Positions 8,428 through 18,379 of a DNA stretch of 64,000 nt are shown one piece after another. A model generated the notes under the pieces. It was not told the DNA's origin, ran no database searches, and saw nothing but the letters and a program-made list of their open reading frames with translations. The position numbers and the translations under genes were made by a program. How positions within the stretch are numbered: position 1 is the stretch's first letter; each line of letters opens with the position of its first letter. Where the stretch lies: NCBI RefSeq assembly GCF_021129235.1, contig NZ_JAJOMA010000003.1:186001-250000 (forward strand), read 5' to 3'. Origin of the DNA: Kineosporia mesophila. GTDB taxonomy: Bacteria; Actinomycetota; Actinomycetes; Actinomycetales; Kineosporiaceae.

Positions 8428-9144
8428 TCAACGGCCACTCTGCTGTGCCACCTGACGACGCGCCTCGTCGTGCAACTCAGGTGTGTACCGGACCTCCCCG
8501 CCCCGGCCCGCGTAAGGACAATTCTTCACACCGGCGGTGCGCCGCAGGATGGTGACGCTGTTCTGCATCAGCTTCTGTGACTCCAGCAGGTTCACGACCT
8601 CCAGCTCGCCCGGGTGTGCCTTCTGCACCTCCTGGATGTAGTGCAGCACCGCCTCGCCCTCGGGGTAGGTCATCAGGTAATGCATGACGACCAATCCGCC
8701 GTCCGGGTTGATCAGGTCCCAGAAGTGGTCGAAGAAGTAGAGACATTCCCAGGCATCGACCCAGGCGAAGTCGATCGGCCGGAAGTCCGCCGGCAGCTAA
8801 CCGATCGAGTCCCGTAGATCGGCGTTGACCACCGTGACCAGATCGTCGAGGCCGAGCTCGCGCAGTACCTCACCGGCCCGGTCCGCCGACGACTCCTCGA
8901 TCGAAAGATTGTCCACCGCGACCAGACTCGGCCGGTACGGCTGCAGGTACGAAGCCGGGGAAAGCAACGGCGGCTCATCCAGCAACCATGAATCACCGAG
9001 CTGATCGCCCTCGGCCAGATGACGGCTGGTCTTGGCCGCCAGGGCCACCTGCTCGGCCACGGACTGCTGCCGGATGCCGGAGAGCGCGGCGGCCAGGAAC
9101 GGGGTCGTGTATCCCATCCCGACCTCGAGCACCCGTCCGGTCGA
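8428..9144 (-). pseudogene. Class I SAM-dependent methyltransferase remnant with in-frame TAG
   Basis: One reading frame from 9132 to 8428 encodes a Rossmann methyltransferase. Motif I reads VLEVGMGY; an acidic post-motif LVAVDN and a later FAWVDAW / INPDGGLVV stretch follow in order. It is interrupted by a single TAG at 8797-8799 with homology-like sequence continuing on both sides. It also lacks an N-terminus: upstream in the same frame a TGA comes just before STGRVLEVG, where the sequence runs into the adenylation-domain remnant. I read it as a broken gene, unless the TAG is a sequencing error or is read through. Confidence 0.7.
8797..8799 (-). other. Premature in-frame amber codon
   Basis: CTA on the plus strand is TAG on the coding strand. 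It splits the methyltransferase between residues ending DLRDSIG and restarting LPADFRPID, with no frame change. Confidence 0.7.
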
Positions 9145-10342
9145 TCAGTTCTCCGGTGCCCGGACGGTGGACGAACTTCTCGGCCGTGAGTTCTGGACGG
9201 CCCAGATACCCCAGGGCCACTCCCGGACCCCCGACGCAGAGCTCACCGAAATCACCGGCGGGCACCGGGGAGAGCTGCTCGTCCAGGATGACCAGGCTGG
9301 TGTTCTGCAGGGGAAAACCAATCGGAATTCGTTCCAGATCAGCCAAATTCTGATTGGTGCAATCGAAATATGCTGCGAAGGTGGTTGTCTCGGTTGGTCC
9401 GTAGCCATTGACCAGCCGCCCGGGCGGATCGGCCGCCAGCACCCGGCGCACGGCCCCCAGCTCCAGTTGTTCACCGCCGATCACGAGCGTGTCCAGTCCG
9501 GAGAAGGCCGAGGGCCGCTCCCGGGCCACGGTGTGGAACAGCGAGGTGGTGAGGAACAGCGCGCTCAGCCGTTCCGTACGGGTCAGCGCGATCCAGTCGT
9601 CCAGCGGCAGGTCAGCGACGTCGGGCAACACGACCACCGACCCACCGGCGACGAGCGGGTTCCAGATCTCGAACGTGGTGGCGTCGAAGGCGGGGTTGGC
9701 GGCATTGCCCACCCTGTCGCCGGGCCCGACGGTGCAGAACAGCGCTTCGGTCGCCAGCCGGCGGACGGCGCGGTGCGGAACCACGACCCCTTTGGGCCGG
9801 CCGGTGGACCCCGAGGTGAAGGCGACGTAGGCCGGGTCGTCACCGCGCAGCCCGGGCGCCCAGTCCTGGTCGCCGCCCCGCTCCAGGCCCTGGTCCGGAT
9901 CCTGGTCCGGGCCCAGGTCCGGGACAGTGATCGACCGCAGGTCCGACGGCAGCTGGGGCCAGGCCAGGCCGGCCCCGGCGTCGAGCACCACGAGGTCGGT
10001 CCCGGCGTCCTGAAGGATGCCGGCGATCCGGTCGGCCGGCGCCATCGCATCCAGCGGAAGGTACGCGGCGCCGGCCCGGAGAACACCGAGAAAACTGACA
10101 ACCATGGAAACCGAACGCTTCTGGGCCACAGCGACCACATCCCCCCGGCCCACGCCCCGTTCGGCCAGGGCCCCGGCCAGCCGGCCGGCCCGCCACCAGA
10201 GTTCGGAGTAGCTGAGGTTCTCCCCGGTCAGCGGGTCACGCACGGCCAGTGCCTGCGGTCGCCGCTGGACCCAGTGCCCGACCAGTCCGGGGACGACCTG
10301 GTCAATGCCGGCCGGTTGCGGAAACGTGCTGTCGTGCTCCAC
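9131..10342 (-). pseudogene. NRPS adenylation domain, truncated and fused out of frame
   Basis: An amino-acid adenylation domain starting at GTG 10342 (site GGAGGAG). Core motifs from that start: A2 LRAGAAYLPLD (89-99), A3 FTSGSTGRPKG (175-185), A4 FDATTFEIW (219-227), A5 NGYGPTETT (312-320), A6 GELCVGGPG (366-374). A7 to A10, including the catalytic lysine region, are missing. Homology ends at PGTGELIDRTG, just where A7 should be, and the frame then runs over the methyltransferase remnant to a stop at 8993. Hand alignment gives the pocket code D-A-F-F-V-G-G-T-F, close to published valine/isoleucine codes. No carrier or condensation domain is seen, so it is presumably the relic of a small NRPS locus. 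Confidence 0.75.
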
Positions 10343-11042
10343 GTTGCTCCTCCATTCACTGATCAGCATCACGGCGCATCGTCACGGCTGGAAGAAACCA
10401 GGACCGGGACGCGGCGAAATCTTTACGAACATTCGCGACGGCTCAGCAATTGACCGGTCAGCGAATTCGCTATTTCACCGGGCCGATATCCTTCGGCCCC
10501 ACCCATGATCAGCCCCAACCATCTCTCCCACCGGCCCGAATGGATCGACGAATTGATCCGGAATAGACGTGAGGCATCGGCGCACAAGAATTCCGAAAGG
10601 CAATTTTCCCCCAGAAACATTCCAGTTTGCATCGGGCCGTGTACACGTTCCCCCGCCCATCGTGATCACGCAAAGCTCACTCTTCACATCTTTGCGCAAT
10701 GCACAATCGTGATCAAAGGTCCCTTAAGGTACATCCGGTGACTTGGCAAGCCGTCGGCAATGTCCACTCGGTTAACTACGCCCGGCCCCCGCCGCCGAAC
10801 GCCCGGCCGGACTCAGGAATGGCGAAACGCCGGCCAGCGCTTAACCGCCGCTCGACCCGGGACCGGTCATCAGCCTCTCCCGGCCACGGCGACGCCTTTG
10901 ACAGACACCCGCGATCCCATAACATTGCCCCGCGCGCCCGGGGGTCGATATCTCAGTCGGCTTCGTTTCCTGACCCAGCATCCGGTGGTACCCGCGAATC
11001 CGCCCCGGCACACCACCGAGCGAATGAAATTGAGGTGCATGA
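10343..11042. promoter_or_regulatory. 700-bp divergent regulatory gap, A/T-richer than its flanks
   Basis: No gene is convincing here. The stretch separates the adenylation-domain start (10342, leftward) from the MFS start (11043, rightward). It contains a perfect CGTGATCACG palindrome (10661-10670), a direct copy CGTGATCA at 10708-10715, and an inverted CGCAAAG (10669-10675)/CTTTGCG (10690-10696) between them. This looks like an operator cluster. No clear -35/-10 pair could be fixed. Confidence 0.4.
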
Positions 11043-12356
11043 ATGACAGGCGCAGATCGCATCGGCTCCGTGATGCGGACCTGGCTGACCGAGATCGTCC
11101 CGGGTCAGGGAGCTGCTCGTCGCCTCGCCGTGCTGACGATTGTGCAGTCCATCGGGTACGGCCTCTTCCTCACCTCGAGCGCGATCTTCTTCCGTGAGAC
11201 CGTCGGCCTCACCATCACCCAGGTGGGTCTCGGCCTGTCCGTCGCCGGCCTGGCCGGGCTGCTCTTCACGGTGCCGATCGGCCGCCTGGCCGACCGGTTC
11301 GGCGCCCGTTTGCCTCTTCTCACGCTGTACGCCGCGCTGGTCGTCCTGTTCGCCGCGTACTGCGGGGTGACAAATTTCGCGGGCTTCGTGGTGATCGCCA
11401 GCTTGATCTCGATCTGCGAGACATCGGTGACCCCGCTGCGCGCCACCCTCACCCACGCGCTGTTCCCGCCGGAAGACCGGGTCCGGGTCAGCGCCCAGAT
11501 GCGTAGTCTGCTCAATGTCGGCTTCATGATCGGCGCGGCCTGTGCCGGTGCGGCGCTGGCCGTCGGTACCCGGTCCGCCTTCTTCGCGGTGGTGCTGCTC
11601 TCCGCCTTCGGTCACGCGGTCTGCGCCGTGATCGTCGCGCGGCTCCCGCAGTCCACGCAGGCACCGGCGGTGGCCACCCCCGGCTCGAACCAGGCCCGAT
11701 CAGGGCTGCGCGATCTCCGTTTTCTCGGGCTGTCGCTGCTGGCCGGGGTTCTCGAGTTCTACCAGCCGATACTGACTGTGGCCCTGCCACTCTGGATCGT
11801 CGCCCGCACCGACGCACCGACCTCGGTCAACGCCGTGCTGCTGATGCTCGACACCATCCTGGTCATCCTGCTCCAGGTCGCCGCCAGCCGCGGCGCCGAG
11901 ACCGTACCCGGCGCCGCGCGCATGCTTCGCCGATCCGGGCTCGTGCTGGCGGTCTCGTGCGCGATCTTCGCGACGACGCAGGGAGCTTCGGCGGTCGTCG
12001 CGATACCGCTGCTCCTGATCGGCACCGCGGTCCTGGTGTGGGGCGAGCTGAGCCAGGCAGCCGGGTCCTGGGGGCTGGCCCTGCACCTTCCGCCGCCCGG
12101 CAAGCAGGGTGAGTATCAGGGAGTATTCGCCCTGGGCCGGGGACTTCAGCAGACCACGGGGCCGGCGGTGGTGACCTTCCTGGCCGTCACTCAGGGGTGG
12201 TGGGGCTGGCTCGTGCTGGGAGCGTTGCTCGCAGTGTGCGGGATCGCCTGCCCGCCGCTGGCTCGTTCCGCGGAACGAGCCCTGACCGGCGGGTCGCTCC
12301 CCGGGTCCGTAGATGCCGGGTCATCCCTCGCCCCGGGCCCCACTCCCGCCTCCTGA
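11043..12356 (+). CDS. MFS transporter, 12-helix
   Basis: A major facilitator protein of 437 residues with about twelve hydrophobic segments and a motif A (GRLADRFGAR) in loop 2-3. ATG at 11043 has GAGG 7 nt upstream. It diverges from the broken NRPS-type locus across a shared regulatory gap, so it may once have exported or protected against that locus's product; that is inference from position only. The gene itself looks intact. It converges on the oligopeptide ABC operon, 39 bp away, with no hairpin between them. Confidence 0.82.
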   Translation: MTGADRIGSVMRTWLTEIVPGQGAARRLAVLTIVQSIGYGLFLTSSAIFFRETVGLTITQVGLGLSVAGLAGLLFTVPIGRLADRFGARLPLLTLYAALVVLFAAYCGVTNFAGFVVIASLISICETSVTPLRATLTHALFPPEDRVRVSAQMRSLLNVGFMIGAACAGAALAVGTRSAFFAVVLLSAFGHAVCAVIVARLPQSTQAPAVATPGSNQARSGLRDLRFLGLSLLAGVLEFYQPILTVALPLWIVARTDAPTSVNAVLLMLDTILVILLQVAASRGAETVPGAARMLRRSGLVLAVSCAIFATTQGASAVVAIPLLLIGTAVLVWGELSQAAGSWGLALHLPPPGKQGEYQGVFALGRGLQQTTGPAVVTFLAVTQGWWGWLVLGALLAVCGIACPPLARSAERALTGGSLPGSVDAGSSLAPGPTPAS

Positions 12357-12395
12357 GACGGTCGGCCCGCCCGGTCAGGTACCACCGAGGCCGCG

Positions 12396-13433
12396 CTACT
12401 CAGCCGGCTGAATCGGATGGGCGGCCGGGCGCCGGCCCGGCGCATTCTCCGGGAAGTGGCAGGCCACCTCATGTCTCGGCGCAGCAGCGGCAAGCAGCGG
12501 CTCCTGCACCGAGCAGATCTCCTGCGCTTTCCAGCACCGGGTATGAAACCGGCACCCGGGCGGCGGGTTCAGCGGGCTGGGGGTCTCGCCGCGCAGCCGG
12601 ATCCGCTCGCGGTCGGTACGCACGTCCGGGTCGGGAACCGGCACGGCCGACAGCAGCGCATGCGTGTACGGATGCATCGGCTGCTCGTACAAGCTGTCCC
12701 GGTCGGCGATCTCGACAATCTTGCCCAGGTACATCACGGCGACCCGGTCGGAGATGTGCCGCACGACGGACAGGTCGTGGGCGATCACCACGTAGGTCAG
12801 GCCGAACTCGTTCTGCAGGTCTTCGAGCAGGTTGATGACCTGAGCCTGGATCGACACGTCCAGGGCGGAGACCGGCTCGTCGGCGATGATCAGCTTGGGC
12901 CGCAGCGCGATCGCCCGGGCCACACCGATGCGCTGACGCTGACCGCCGGAGAACTCGTGCGGGTACCGGTTGTAGTGCTCCGGGTTCAGGCCCACGAGCT
13001 GGAGCAGTTCCTGCACGGCGGGCTTGATCTTCGCGACCGGCAGGGTCTTGTGGAGACGGAACGGGGCCCCGACGATCGAGCCCACGGTGTGACGCGGGTT
13101 CAGCGACGAGTACGGGTCCTGGAAAATCATCTGCACGTCACGACGCAACGGGCGCATCGCCCCGCGCGACAGGTGCGCGATGTCCCGGCCCTCCAGCTCG
13201 ATCGAGCCCTCGGTCGGTTCGTCCAGACGGGTCAGCAGGCGGCCGGTGGTCGTCTTGCCGCAGCCGGACTCCCCCACCAAACCCAGGGTCTCGCCCTTGC
13301 GCACCTGGAAGTCGATGCCGTCCACGGCTTTCACCGCGCCGACCTGGCGGCGCAGGACAGCACCGCGGTTCACCGGGAAATGCCGCTTCAGGCCCTTGAC
13401 GTCGAGCAGGAGGTCTTCAGAGGAGTCGCTCAC
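12396..13433 (-). CDS. oppF: Oligopeptide/dipeptide ABC transporter ATPase (OppF/DppF type)
   Basis: Cytoplasmic ATP-binding subunit, 345 residues, powering peptide uptake. Seen: Walker [10 protein letters not shown] (about residue 55), signature [14 protein letters not shown], Walker B LIIADEP, and the C-terminal oligopeptide-transporter segment with PGCRFHTRC. The GTG start overlaps the stop of the upstream ATPase gene in a GTGA arrangement, so translation is probably coupled. It is the last gene of the five-gene leftward operon. The imported peptide is not predictable. Confidence 0.92.
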   Translation of the reverse strand: MSDSSEDLLLDVKGLKRHFPVNRGAVLRRQVGAVKAVDGIDFQVRKGETLGLVGESGCGKTTTGRLLTRLDEPTEGSIELEGRDIAHLSRGAMRPLRRDVQMIFQDPYSSLNPRHTVGSIVGAPFRLHKTLPVAKIKPAVQELLQLVGLNPEHYNRYPHEFSGGQRQRIGVARAIALRPKLIIADEPVSALDVSIQAQVINLLEDLQNEFGLTYVVIAHDLSVVRHISDRVAVMYLGKIVEIADRDSLYEQPMHPYTHALLSAVPVPDPDVRTDRERIRLRGETPSPLNPPPGCRFHTRCWKAQEICSVQEPLLAAAAPRHEVACHFPENAPGRRPAAHPIQPAE

Positions 13434-14467
13434 AGCCGCGGTGACACCTCTTCCGTCCAGAGCTGCCGTCGCGTGGCGTGCGGCAGGTGGCAGGCCACGC
13501 TGTGCGTGGTCCCACCCGGTACCGGGAGCAGTTCGGGCACGTCGGTCAGCGCCTTCCCGTCGGTCAGTTCGTCGTAGGGGCAGCGCGGGCTGAACGCACA
13601 GCCGGGCGGCAGGCTGATCAGGCTCGGCGGGCTACCGGGAACAGGCAGCAGCCGCTCGGCGCGGACCCGGTCCATCCGCGGCATCGAGCTGAGCAGCCCC
13701 CAGGTGTAAGGATGCTCGGGGGCCTTGAAGAGTTCCCGCACCGGCGCGTGCTCCACGGCCTTGCCGCCGTACATGACCAGCACGTCGTCGGCCAGCTCGG
13801 CGATCACGCCGAGGTCGTGGGTGATCATGATGACCGCCGAGCCGAACTCCTGCTGCAGATCGCGGATCAGGTCGAGGATCTCGGCCTGCACGGTGACGTC
13901 CAGCGCTGTGGTCGGCTCGTCGGCGATCAGCAGCTCGGGATCACAGGCGAGTGCCATCGCGATCATCGCGCGCTGGCGCATGCCACCGGAGAACTGGTGC
14001 GGGTAGTCGTCCACCCGTGAGGAGGGCTCCGGAATGCCGACCCGGCCGAGCAGATCGATCGCGTGCTGGCGGGCCTGCTTCTTGCTGACGTCGTTGTACA
14101 GCCGGTAGGCCTCGATGATCTGCGCGCCGACCTTGAAATACGGGTGCAGCGACGACAGCGGGTCCTGGAAGATCATGGCCATCTTGCGGCCCCGCAGCTT
14201 CCGGACGAAATCGGCACTGGCCGAGATCAGCTCGTCGCCGTCCAGCCAGATCTCGCCGGAGACGCGGGCGTTCGTAGTGCGGTGCAGGCCCATGATGCCC
14301 ATGCTGGACACACTCTTGCCCGAGCCGGACTCGCCCACGATTCCCAGCGTCTTTCCGCGTTCCAGTGAGAAGCTGAGCCCGTCGACCGATTTCACCAGAC
14401 CGTCGTCGGTCGGGAAGTGGATACGCAGGTCCCGGACCTCAAGGAAGGGACGCTTGTCCTCCGTCAC
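13430..14467 (-). CDS. oppD: Oligopeptide/dipeptide ABC transporter ATPase (OppD/DppD type)
   Basis: Second ATP-binding subunit of the peptide importer, 345 residues. Seen: Walker A GESGSGKS (about 43), signature [14 protein letters not shown], Walker [13 protein letters not shown], and the C-terminal [11 protein letters not shown] typical of OppD/DppD. The GTG start directly follows the TAA of the permease gene (TAAGTG), and its own stop overlaps the oppF start. It forms a heterodimer with OppF under the two permeases. Confidence 0.92.
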   Translation of the reverse strand: MTEDKRPFLEVRDLRIHFPTDDGLVKSVDGLSFSLERGKTLGIVGESGSGKSVSSMGIMGLHRTTNARVSGEIWLDGDELISASADFVRKLRGRKMAMIFQDPLSSLHPYFKVGAQIIEAYRLYNDVSKKQARQHAIDLLGRVGIPEPSSRVDDYPHQFSGGMRQRAMIAMALACDPELLIADEPTTALDVTVQAEILDLIRDLQQEFGSAVIMITHDLGVIAELADDVLVMYGGKAVEHAPVRELFKAPEHPYTWGLLSSMPRMDRVRAERLLPVPGSPPSLISLPPGCAFSPRCPYDELTDGKALTDVPELLPVPGGTTHSVACHLPHATRRQLWTEEVSPRL

Positions 14468-15481
14468 TTACAGCCTCACCCTCGGGTCGATCACGGCGTA
14501 GAGAATGTCGACGACCAGGTTGGCTATCACCACGAAGGTGGCGGCCAGCAGGGTCACGCCGAGCACCTTGGGCAGGTCGTTGTGGGAGATCGCCTGCACC
14601 GTGTACGAGCCGAGACCGGGCAGCGAGAACGTCGACTCGGTCAGGATGGCGCCACCCACCAGCAGACCCAGGTCGAGACCGAAGATCGTCAGCACCGGGG
14701 TGAGCGTGGAGCGCAGGGCGTGTTTCAGAACCACCGTGCGCTCGGGCAGGCCCTTGGCCCGGGCCGTGCGGATGTAGTCCTCGTTCATCGTCTCGAGCAT
14801 CCCGGCCCGGGTCAGCCGGGCGTACCCGGCCGCGTACAGGAAGGCCAGCGTGACCCAGGGCAGGATCAGGTCGTAGGCCCACTGGATCGGGTTCTCCAGC
14901 AACGGGGTGTAGCTACTGCCCGGCGGGAAGATGTTCAGGGTGTAGCTGAACACCGACAGGGCCAGCAGACCGGTGAAGAACACCGGCAGCGAGACACCCG
15001 CGAGCGCCACGGCCATGGCCGCCCGGTCGAACACCGTGCCCCGGCGCAGCGCGGAGAGCACTCCGACCCCGACGCCGCTGATCAGCCAGATCAGCGCCGC
15101 GCCGGCGGCCAGGGACAGTGTCACCGGCAGCCGGTCGAGCAGGTCGGGCAGCACCGGGTTCTGGTCGATGAACGAGAACCCGAGGCAGGGAGCCGGGCAG
15201 TGCTCCGGGGCCGGCCCGCCGAGGTCGTAGTCGCGGCCCGCGAAGATGCCCTTCACGAAGTCGCCGTACTGCACGTACACCGGGTCGGTGAAGCCGAGCT
15301 GTACGGCCCGCTCGTGCACCTGCTCGGCGCCGGCCGTCTTGCCCACGTAGCGCGAGGCCAGGTCGTCGGCACTCGCCCCGGCCAGCCTCGGCACCAGGAA
15401 GAAGATCGCGAAGGTGATGAAGCTGACCAGGGCCAGGATGACGACGGCGGCGACCGCGCGCCTGGCGATGAATGCCGTCAC
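14468..15481 (-). CDS. oppB: Oligopeptide ABC transporter permease (OppB type)
   Basis: Integral membrane permease of 337 residues with about six membrane segments, the first at residues 8-32. The EAA-type cytoplasmic loop that contacts the ATPases is visible (YIRTARAKGLPE). A periplasm-facing loop between helices 1 and 2 holds paired cysteines (EHCPAPCLG), an insert common in this group of actinobacterial permeases. GTG at 15481 has AAAGGA upstream. It lies between the binding-protein gene and oppD, with no gap to oppD. Confidence 0.9.
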   Translation of the reverse strand: MTAFIARRAVAAVVILALVSFITFAIFFLVPRLAGASADDLASRYVGKTAGAEQVHERAVQLGFTDPVYVQYGDFVKGIFAGRDYDLGGPAPEHCPAPCLGFSFIDQNPVLPDLLDRLPVTLSLAAGAALIWLISGVGVGVLSALRRGTVFDRAAMAVALAGVSLPVFFTGLLALSVFSYTLNIFPPGSSYTPLLENPIQWAYDLILPWVTLAFLYAAGYARLTRAGMLETMNEDYIRTARAKGLPERTVVLKHALRSTLTPVLTIFGLDLGLLVGGAILTESTFSLPGLGSYTVQAISHNDLPKVLGVTLLAATFVVIANLVVDILYAVIDPRVRL

Positions 15482-15535
15482 TGCTCAGTCCTTTCCGGTC
15501 GCCGTCGTCGTCGATTCACGGTGCTGTATTGCCTT

Positions 15536-17290
15536 TCAGCTCTTCGCCACGCCGAGCGCGGAGTAGTCGTACCCGTCGTAGGAGCTGCTGACGAACACGT
15601 TGGTCAGGGTCTTGGGCCGGTACAGCAGCACCTTGGCCCAGACACCGGGGTACACCCAGGCGCCTTCCATGACCTTCTTGTCGATGTCGGCCCACTCCTG
15701 CTCACGCTTGGCCGTGTCCTGCTCGTTGACGGCCAGGTCGATGAGCTTGTCGACCTCGGGGTCGCGCACGCTCAGGTTCGAGGCGCCACCGGTCTCCCGG
15801 ATGACCCGGCTGTCGACCAGCTGCGACAGGAAGCCGTAACCGTCGGCCCAGTCGGCGCCCCAGCCGTTGGCCATCAGGCCGAGGCCTTCCTTCTTGGCGA
15901 AGGACGGCTTGCCGGCGTAGAGCGAGAAGTAGTCGCTCTGCGGGTAGGGCTTCAGCGTCAGCTTGATGCCGACCTTGGCCAGCGACTGCTGCATCGACTC
16001 GGCGGCGGCCTTCTCGGCCGGGCGCTCGACGCGGTAGCTGTAGCTGGTCTCGAAACCGTCCGGCTTGCCGCAGGCGGTGAGCGCCTCCTTGGCCTTGGCC
16101 TCGTCACCGGTCGGCGAGCTGACCGGGTACAGGTCGATCTTCTGCTGGCCCGGGATGGTCGGGGGCAGCAGGCTGGTGGCCACGTCGCCGCCACCGATCG
16201 AGCCGCCGAAGGCTGTCTGGTAACCGGTCCGATCGGCCGCGTAGATGACGGCCTTGCGGCAGTCGATGTTGTCGAACGGCGCGACCTCGCTGTTGATCGA
16301 GGTGAACCAGGTGCGGTTCAGCGGAGCCGAGTCGGCGTTCTTCTTCTGCTCGGGGTCGGCCAGCACCTGCGCCTTGGCGGCCGCGCCGATACCCAGCTGG
16401 GTGACGGAGACGTCCAGGTCACCCGAGAGCAGACGCTGGTCGATGTCGTCCTTGTTGACGTTGAGCGTCACGTCGATGTTGTCCGGCAGGGCCGGGCGCA
16501 CCTCGTCGGTGGCCGCGTCCCACTGGTCGTTGCGGACCAGCTTGAAGCTCTTGCCCGACTGGTAGTCCGCGAACTTGTAGGGCCCGGACGAGACCACGGA
16601 GGACTTGTACTTCGAGCCGGTGTCCTTGTCCTTCGGCACCGGGACCGTGGAGGGCAGGGCGGCGAAGTAGTCGAACCCGCTGAACGCCTGGTTCAGGTGG
16701 AAGACGATGGTCTTGTCGTCGGGCGTCTCGATCGAGTCGAGGTCCTTCTTGTCCTTGTAGACCGAGTAGCCCTCGGGCACGTCGGCCAGGAAGTCGTTGA
16801 AGTACGTCGGGCCGTGCGGGAACGTGGTCTTGTCGAGCTGGCGCTCCACCGCGTACCGGATGTCGCCCGAGGTGATCGGCGAGCCGTCCTCGAACTTCAG
16901 GCCGTCCTTCAGCGTGTAGGTCCAGGTCTTGCCGCCGTCGGACGACTTGCCCAGGCTGGTCGCGAGGTCCGGCACCAGGGTGGCACCCTCGGCGCCGGGC
17001 GCGGACTTGTAGGTCACCAGCGTGCGCGTGTAGTACCGGGCGAAGTTCCAGGAGTACCCGTAGTAGGTGTCACCCGGGTCGGTGGAGTCCCACTCACCCT
17101 CGTTCGCGTAGCGGAGGGTGCCGCCCTTGGCGTCGGAGGAGTTGACGACACCGGTGACAGCCGCGTCGAACTTGGCCGCGCCACCGGAGGCCCCGCCGTC
17201 GCCGGACGAGGATCCCCCGCCGCACGCCGTCAGGCTCACCGTCAGCGCGGCAGCGCCGGCGACGGCGATGGTCGTGCGCCTTCTTCTCAT
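15536..17290 (-). CDS. oppA: Peptide-binding lipoprotein (OppA/DppA type, SBP family 5)
   Basis: Extracellular solute-binding protein of 584 residues, anchored as a lipoprotein. The N-terminus is MRRRRT, a hydrophobic stretch, then lipobox LTAC with the lipidated Cys at residue 23 and a Gly/Ser linker. The body shows SBP_bac_5 features (GLKFEDGSPITSGDIRYAVER). ATG at 17290 is preferred over an in-frame start 33 nt upstream because it sits right before the signal peptide and has GGTGG upstream. It delivers peptides to the OppB/OppC pore encoded on either side. Confidence 0.92.
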   Translation of the reverse strand: MRRRRTTIAVAGAAALTVSLTACGGGSSSGDGGASGGAAKFDAAVTGVVNSSDAKGGTLRYANEGEWDSTDPGDTYYGYSWNFARYYTRTLVTYKSAPGAEGATLVPDLATSLGKSSDGGKTWTYTLKDGLKFEDGSPITSGDIRYAVERQLDKTTFPHGPTYFNDFLADVPEGYSVYKDKKDLDSIETPDDKTIVFHLNQAFSGFDYFAALPSTVPVPKDKDTGSKYKSSVVSSGPYKFADYQSGKSFKLVRNDQWDAATDEVRPALPDNIDVTLNVNKDDIDQRLLSGDLDVSVTQLGIGAAAKAQVLADPEQKKNADSAPLNRTWFTSINSEVAPFDNIDCRKAVIYAADRTGYQTAFGGSIGGGDVATSLLPPTIPGQQKIDLYPVSSPTGDEAKAKEALTACGKPDGFETSYSYRVERPAEKAAAESMQQSLAKVGIKLTLKPYPQSDYFSLYAGKPSFAKKEGLGLMANGWGADWADGYGFLSQLVDSRVIRETGGASNLSVRDPEVDKLIDLAVNEQDTAKREQEWADIDKKVMEGAWVYPGVWAKVLLYRPKTLTNVFVSSSYDGYDYSALGVAKS

Positions 17291-17383
17291 GGTGTGTTCC
17301 ACCTTCACTGTCTTGGCCAGCACGGCACCTTCTTGGAAAATCGTTGCAGGGGAACAGCGCCGAACCCCCGTACGAGTGGGACG

Positions 17384-18379
17384 TCAGCGGGCGCGGGGGT
17401 CCAGGGCGTCCCTCAGGCCGTCACCGAGGATGTTGAAGGCCAGCACCGTCACGAAGATCGCGACACCGGGCACCATCATGAAGGTGGGGTCGACCCGGTA
17501 GTACGTGGTGGCCTCGGAGAGCATGCCGCCCCAGGTCGGGGTGGGCGGGCGCACACCCACGCCGAGGAAGGACAGGGCCGCCTCGAACAGGATGTTGGTC
17601 GGGATCAGCAGCGTGGCGTACACCAGGATCGGCGCGGCCAGGTTCGGCAGCAGCTCGCGGAACAGGATGTACGGCGTGCGGGCGCCGAGACTACGTGCGG
17701 CGTCGACGAACTCACGCTCACGCAGCGACAGGGTCTGCCCGCGCACGATGCGGCCGATGTAGGGCCAGTTGAAGAAGCCGATGATGAAGATCAGCAGCGC
17801 GATGCGCAGGGCGTCGCCGTTCAGCCCGAACGCCTTGTCGGGCACCACGCCGGCCAGGGCCAGGGCGAACACCAGCAGCGGGAACGCCAGGAAGAGGTCC
17901 ATGGTGCGGCTGATCAGGGTGTCGACCCAGCGGCCGTAGTAGCCGGCGACGACCCCGAGCACCGTGCCGATGAGCACCGACAGCAGCGTCGCGAGAAACG
18001 CGATGAGCAGAGAGATCCGGGCCCCGTAGACCACCCGGCTGAACAGGTCGCGACCGTTCAGCGGTTCCACGCCGAGCAGGAAGTCGCCGGTGATGCCACC
18101 CAGCGGGTGGATCGGCGTGGCCAGGTCCGGGTCGATCTGGTCGGGGTGGAACTCGTTGGGCGGGTGGCCCAGGAGACCCACGACCAGCGGCGCGAAGATC
18201 GCGATCAGGATGAGCAGGACGACGATGACGCCGCCGGCCAGCGCCCAGCGGTCACGCCGGAGCCGCAGCCAGGCGATCCGCGTGAGGGAGCGCCCCTGGA
18301 TCGCCACCCCGGCACCGGAGAGAACGGCCTCGGGCTGTGCTTCGGTCGCACCCCCGGGTACGTCGAGCGGAGCTGACAT
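17384..18379 (-). CDS. oppC: Oligopeptide ABC transporter permease (OppC type)
   Basis: Membrane permease of 331 residues with an N-terminal OppC-type segment (LTRIAWLRLRRDRWALAGG) and about six membrane helices. The EAA loop reads FVDAARSLGARTPYILFRELLP. It is the first gene of the leftward operon C-A-B-D-F, with about 90 bp to the binding-protein gene. OppA usually comes first in such operons, so the order is unusual. ATG at 18379 is used. Confidence 0.91.
   Translation of the reverse strand: MSAPLDVPGGATEAQPEAVLSGAGVAIQGRSLTRIAWLRLRRDRWALAGGVIVVLLILIAIFAPLVVGLLGHPPNEFHPDQIDPDLATPIHPLGGITGDFLLGVEPLNGRDLFSRVVYGARISLLIAFLATLLSVLIGTVLGVVAGYYGRWVDTLISRTMDLFLAFPLLVFALALAGVVPDKAFGLNGDALRIALLIFIIGFFNWPYIGRIVRGQTLSLREREFVDAARSLGARTPYILFRELLPNLAAPILVYATLLIPTNILFEAALSFLGVGVRPPTPTWGGMLSEATTYYRVDPTFMMVPGVAIFVTVLAFNILGDGLRDALDPRAR

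Noticed and set aside
14417-18376. 1319-codon plus-strand open frame opposite the peptide-transport operon
   Set aside because: It runs antisense across several well-supported genes, and the low-complexity His/Arg/Gly/Gln content is typical of a GC shadow.
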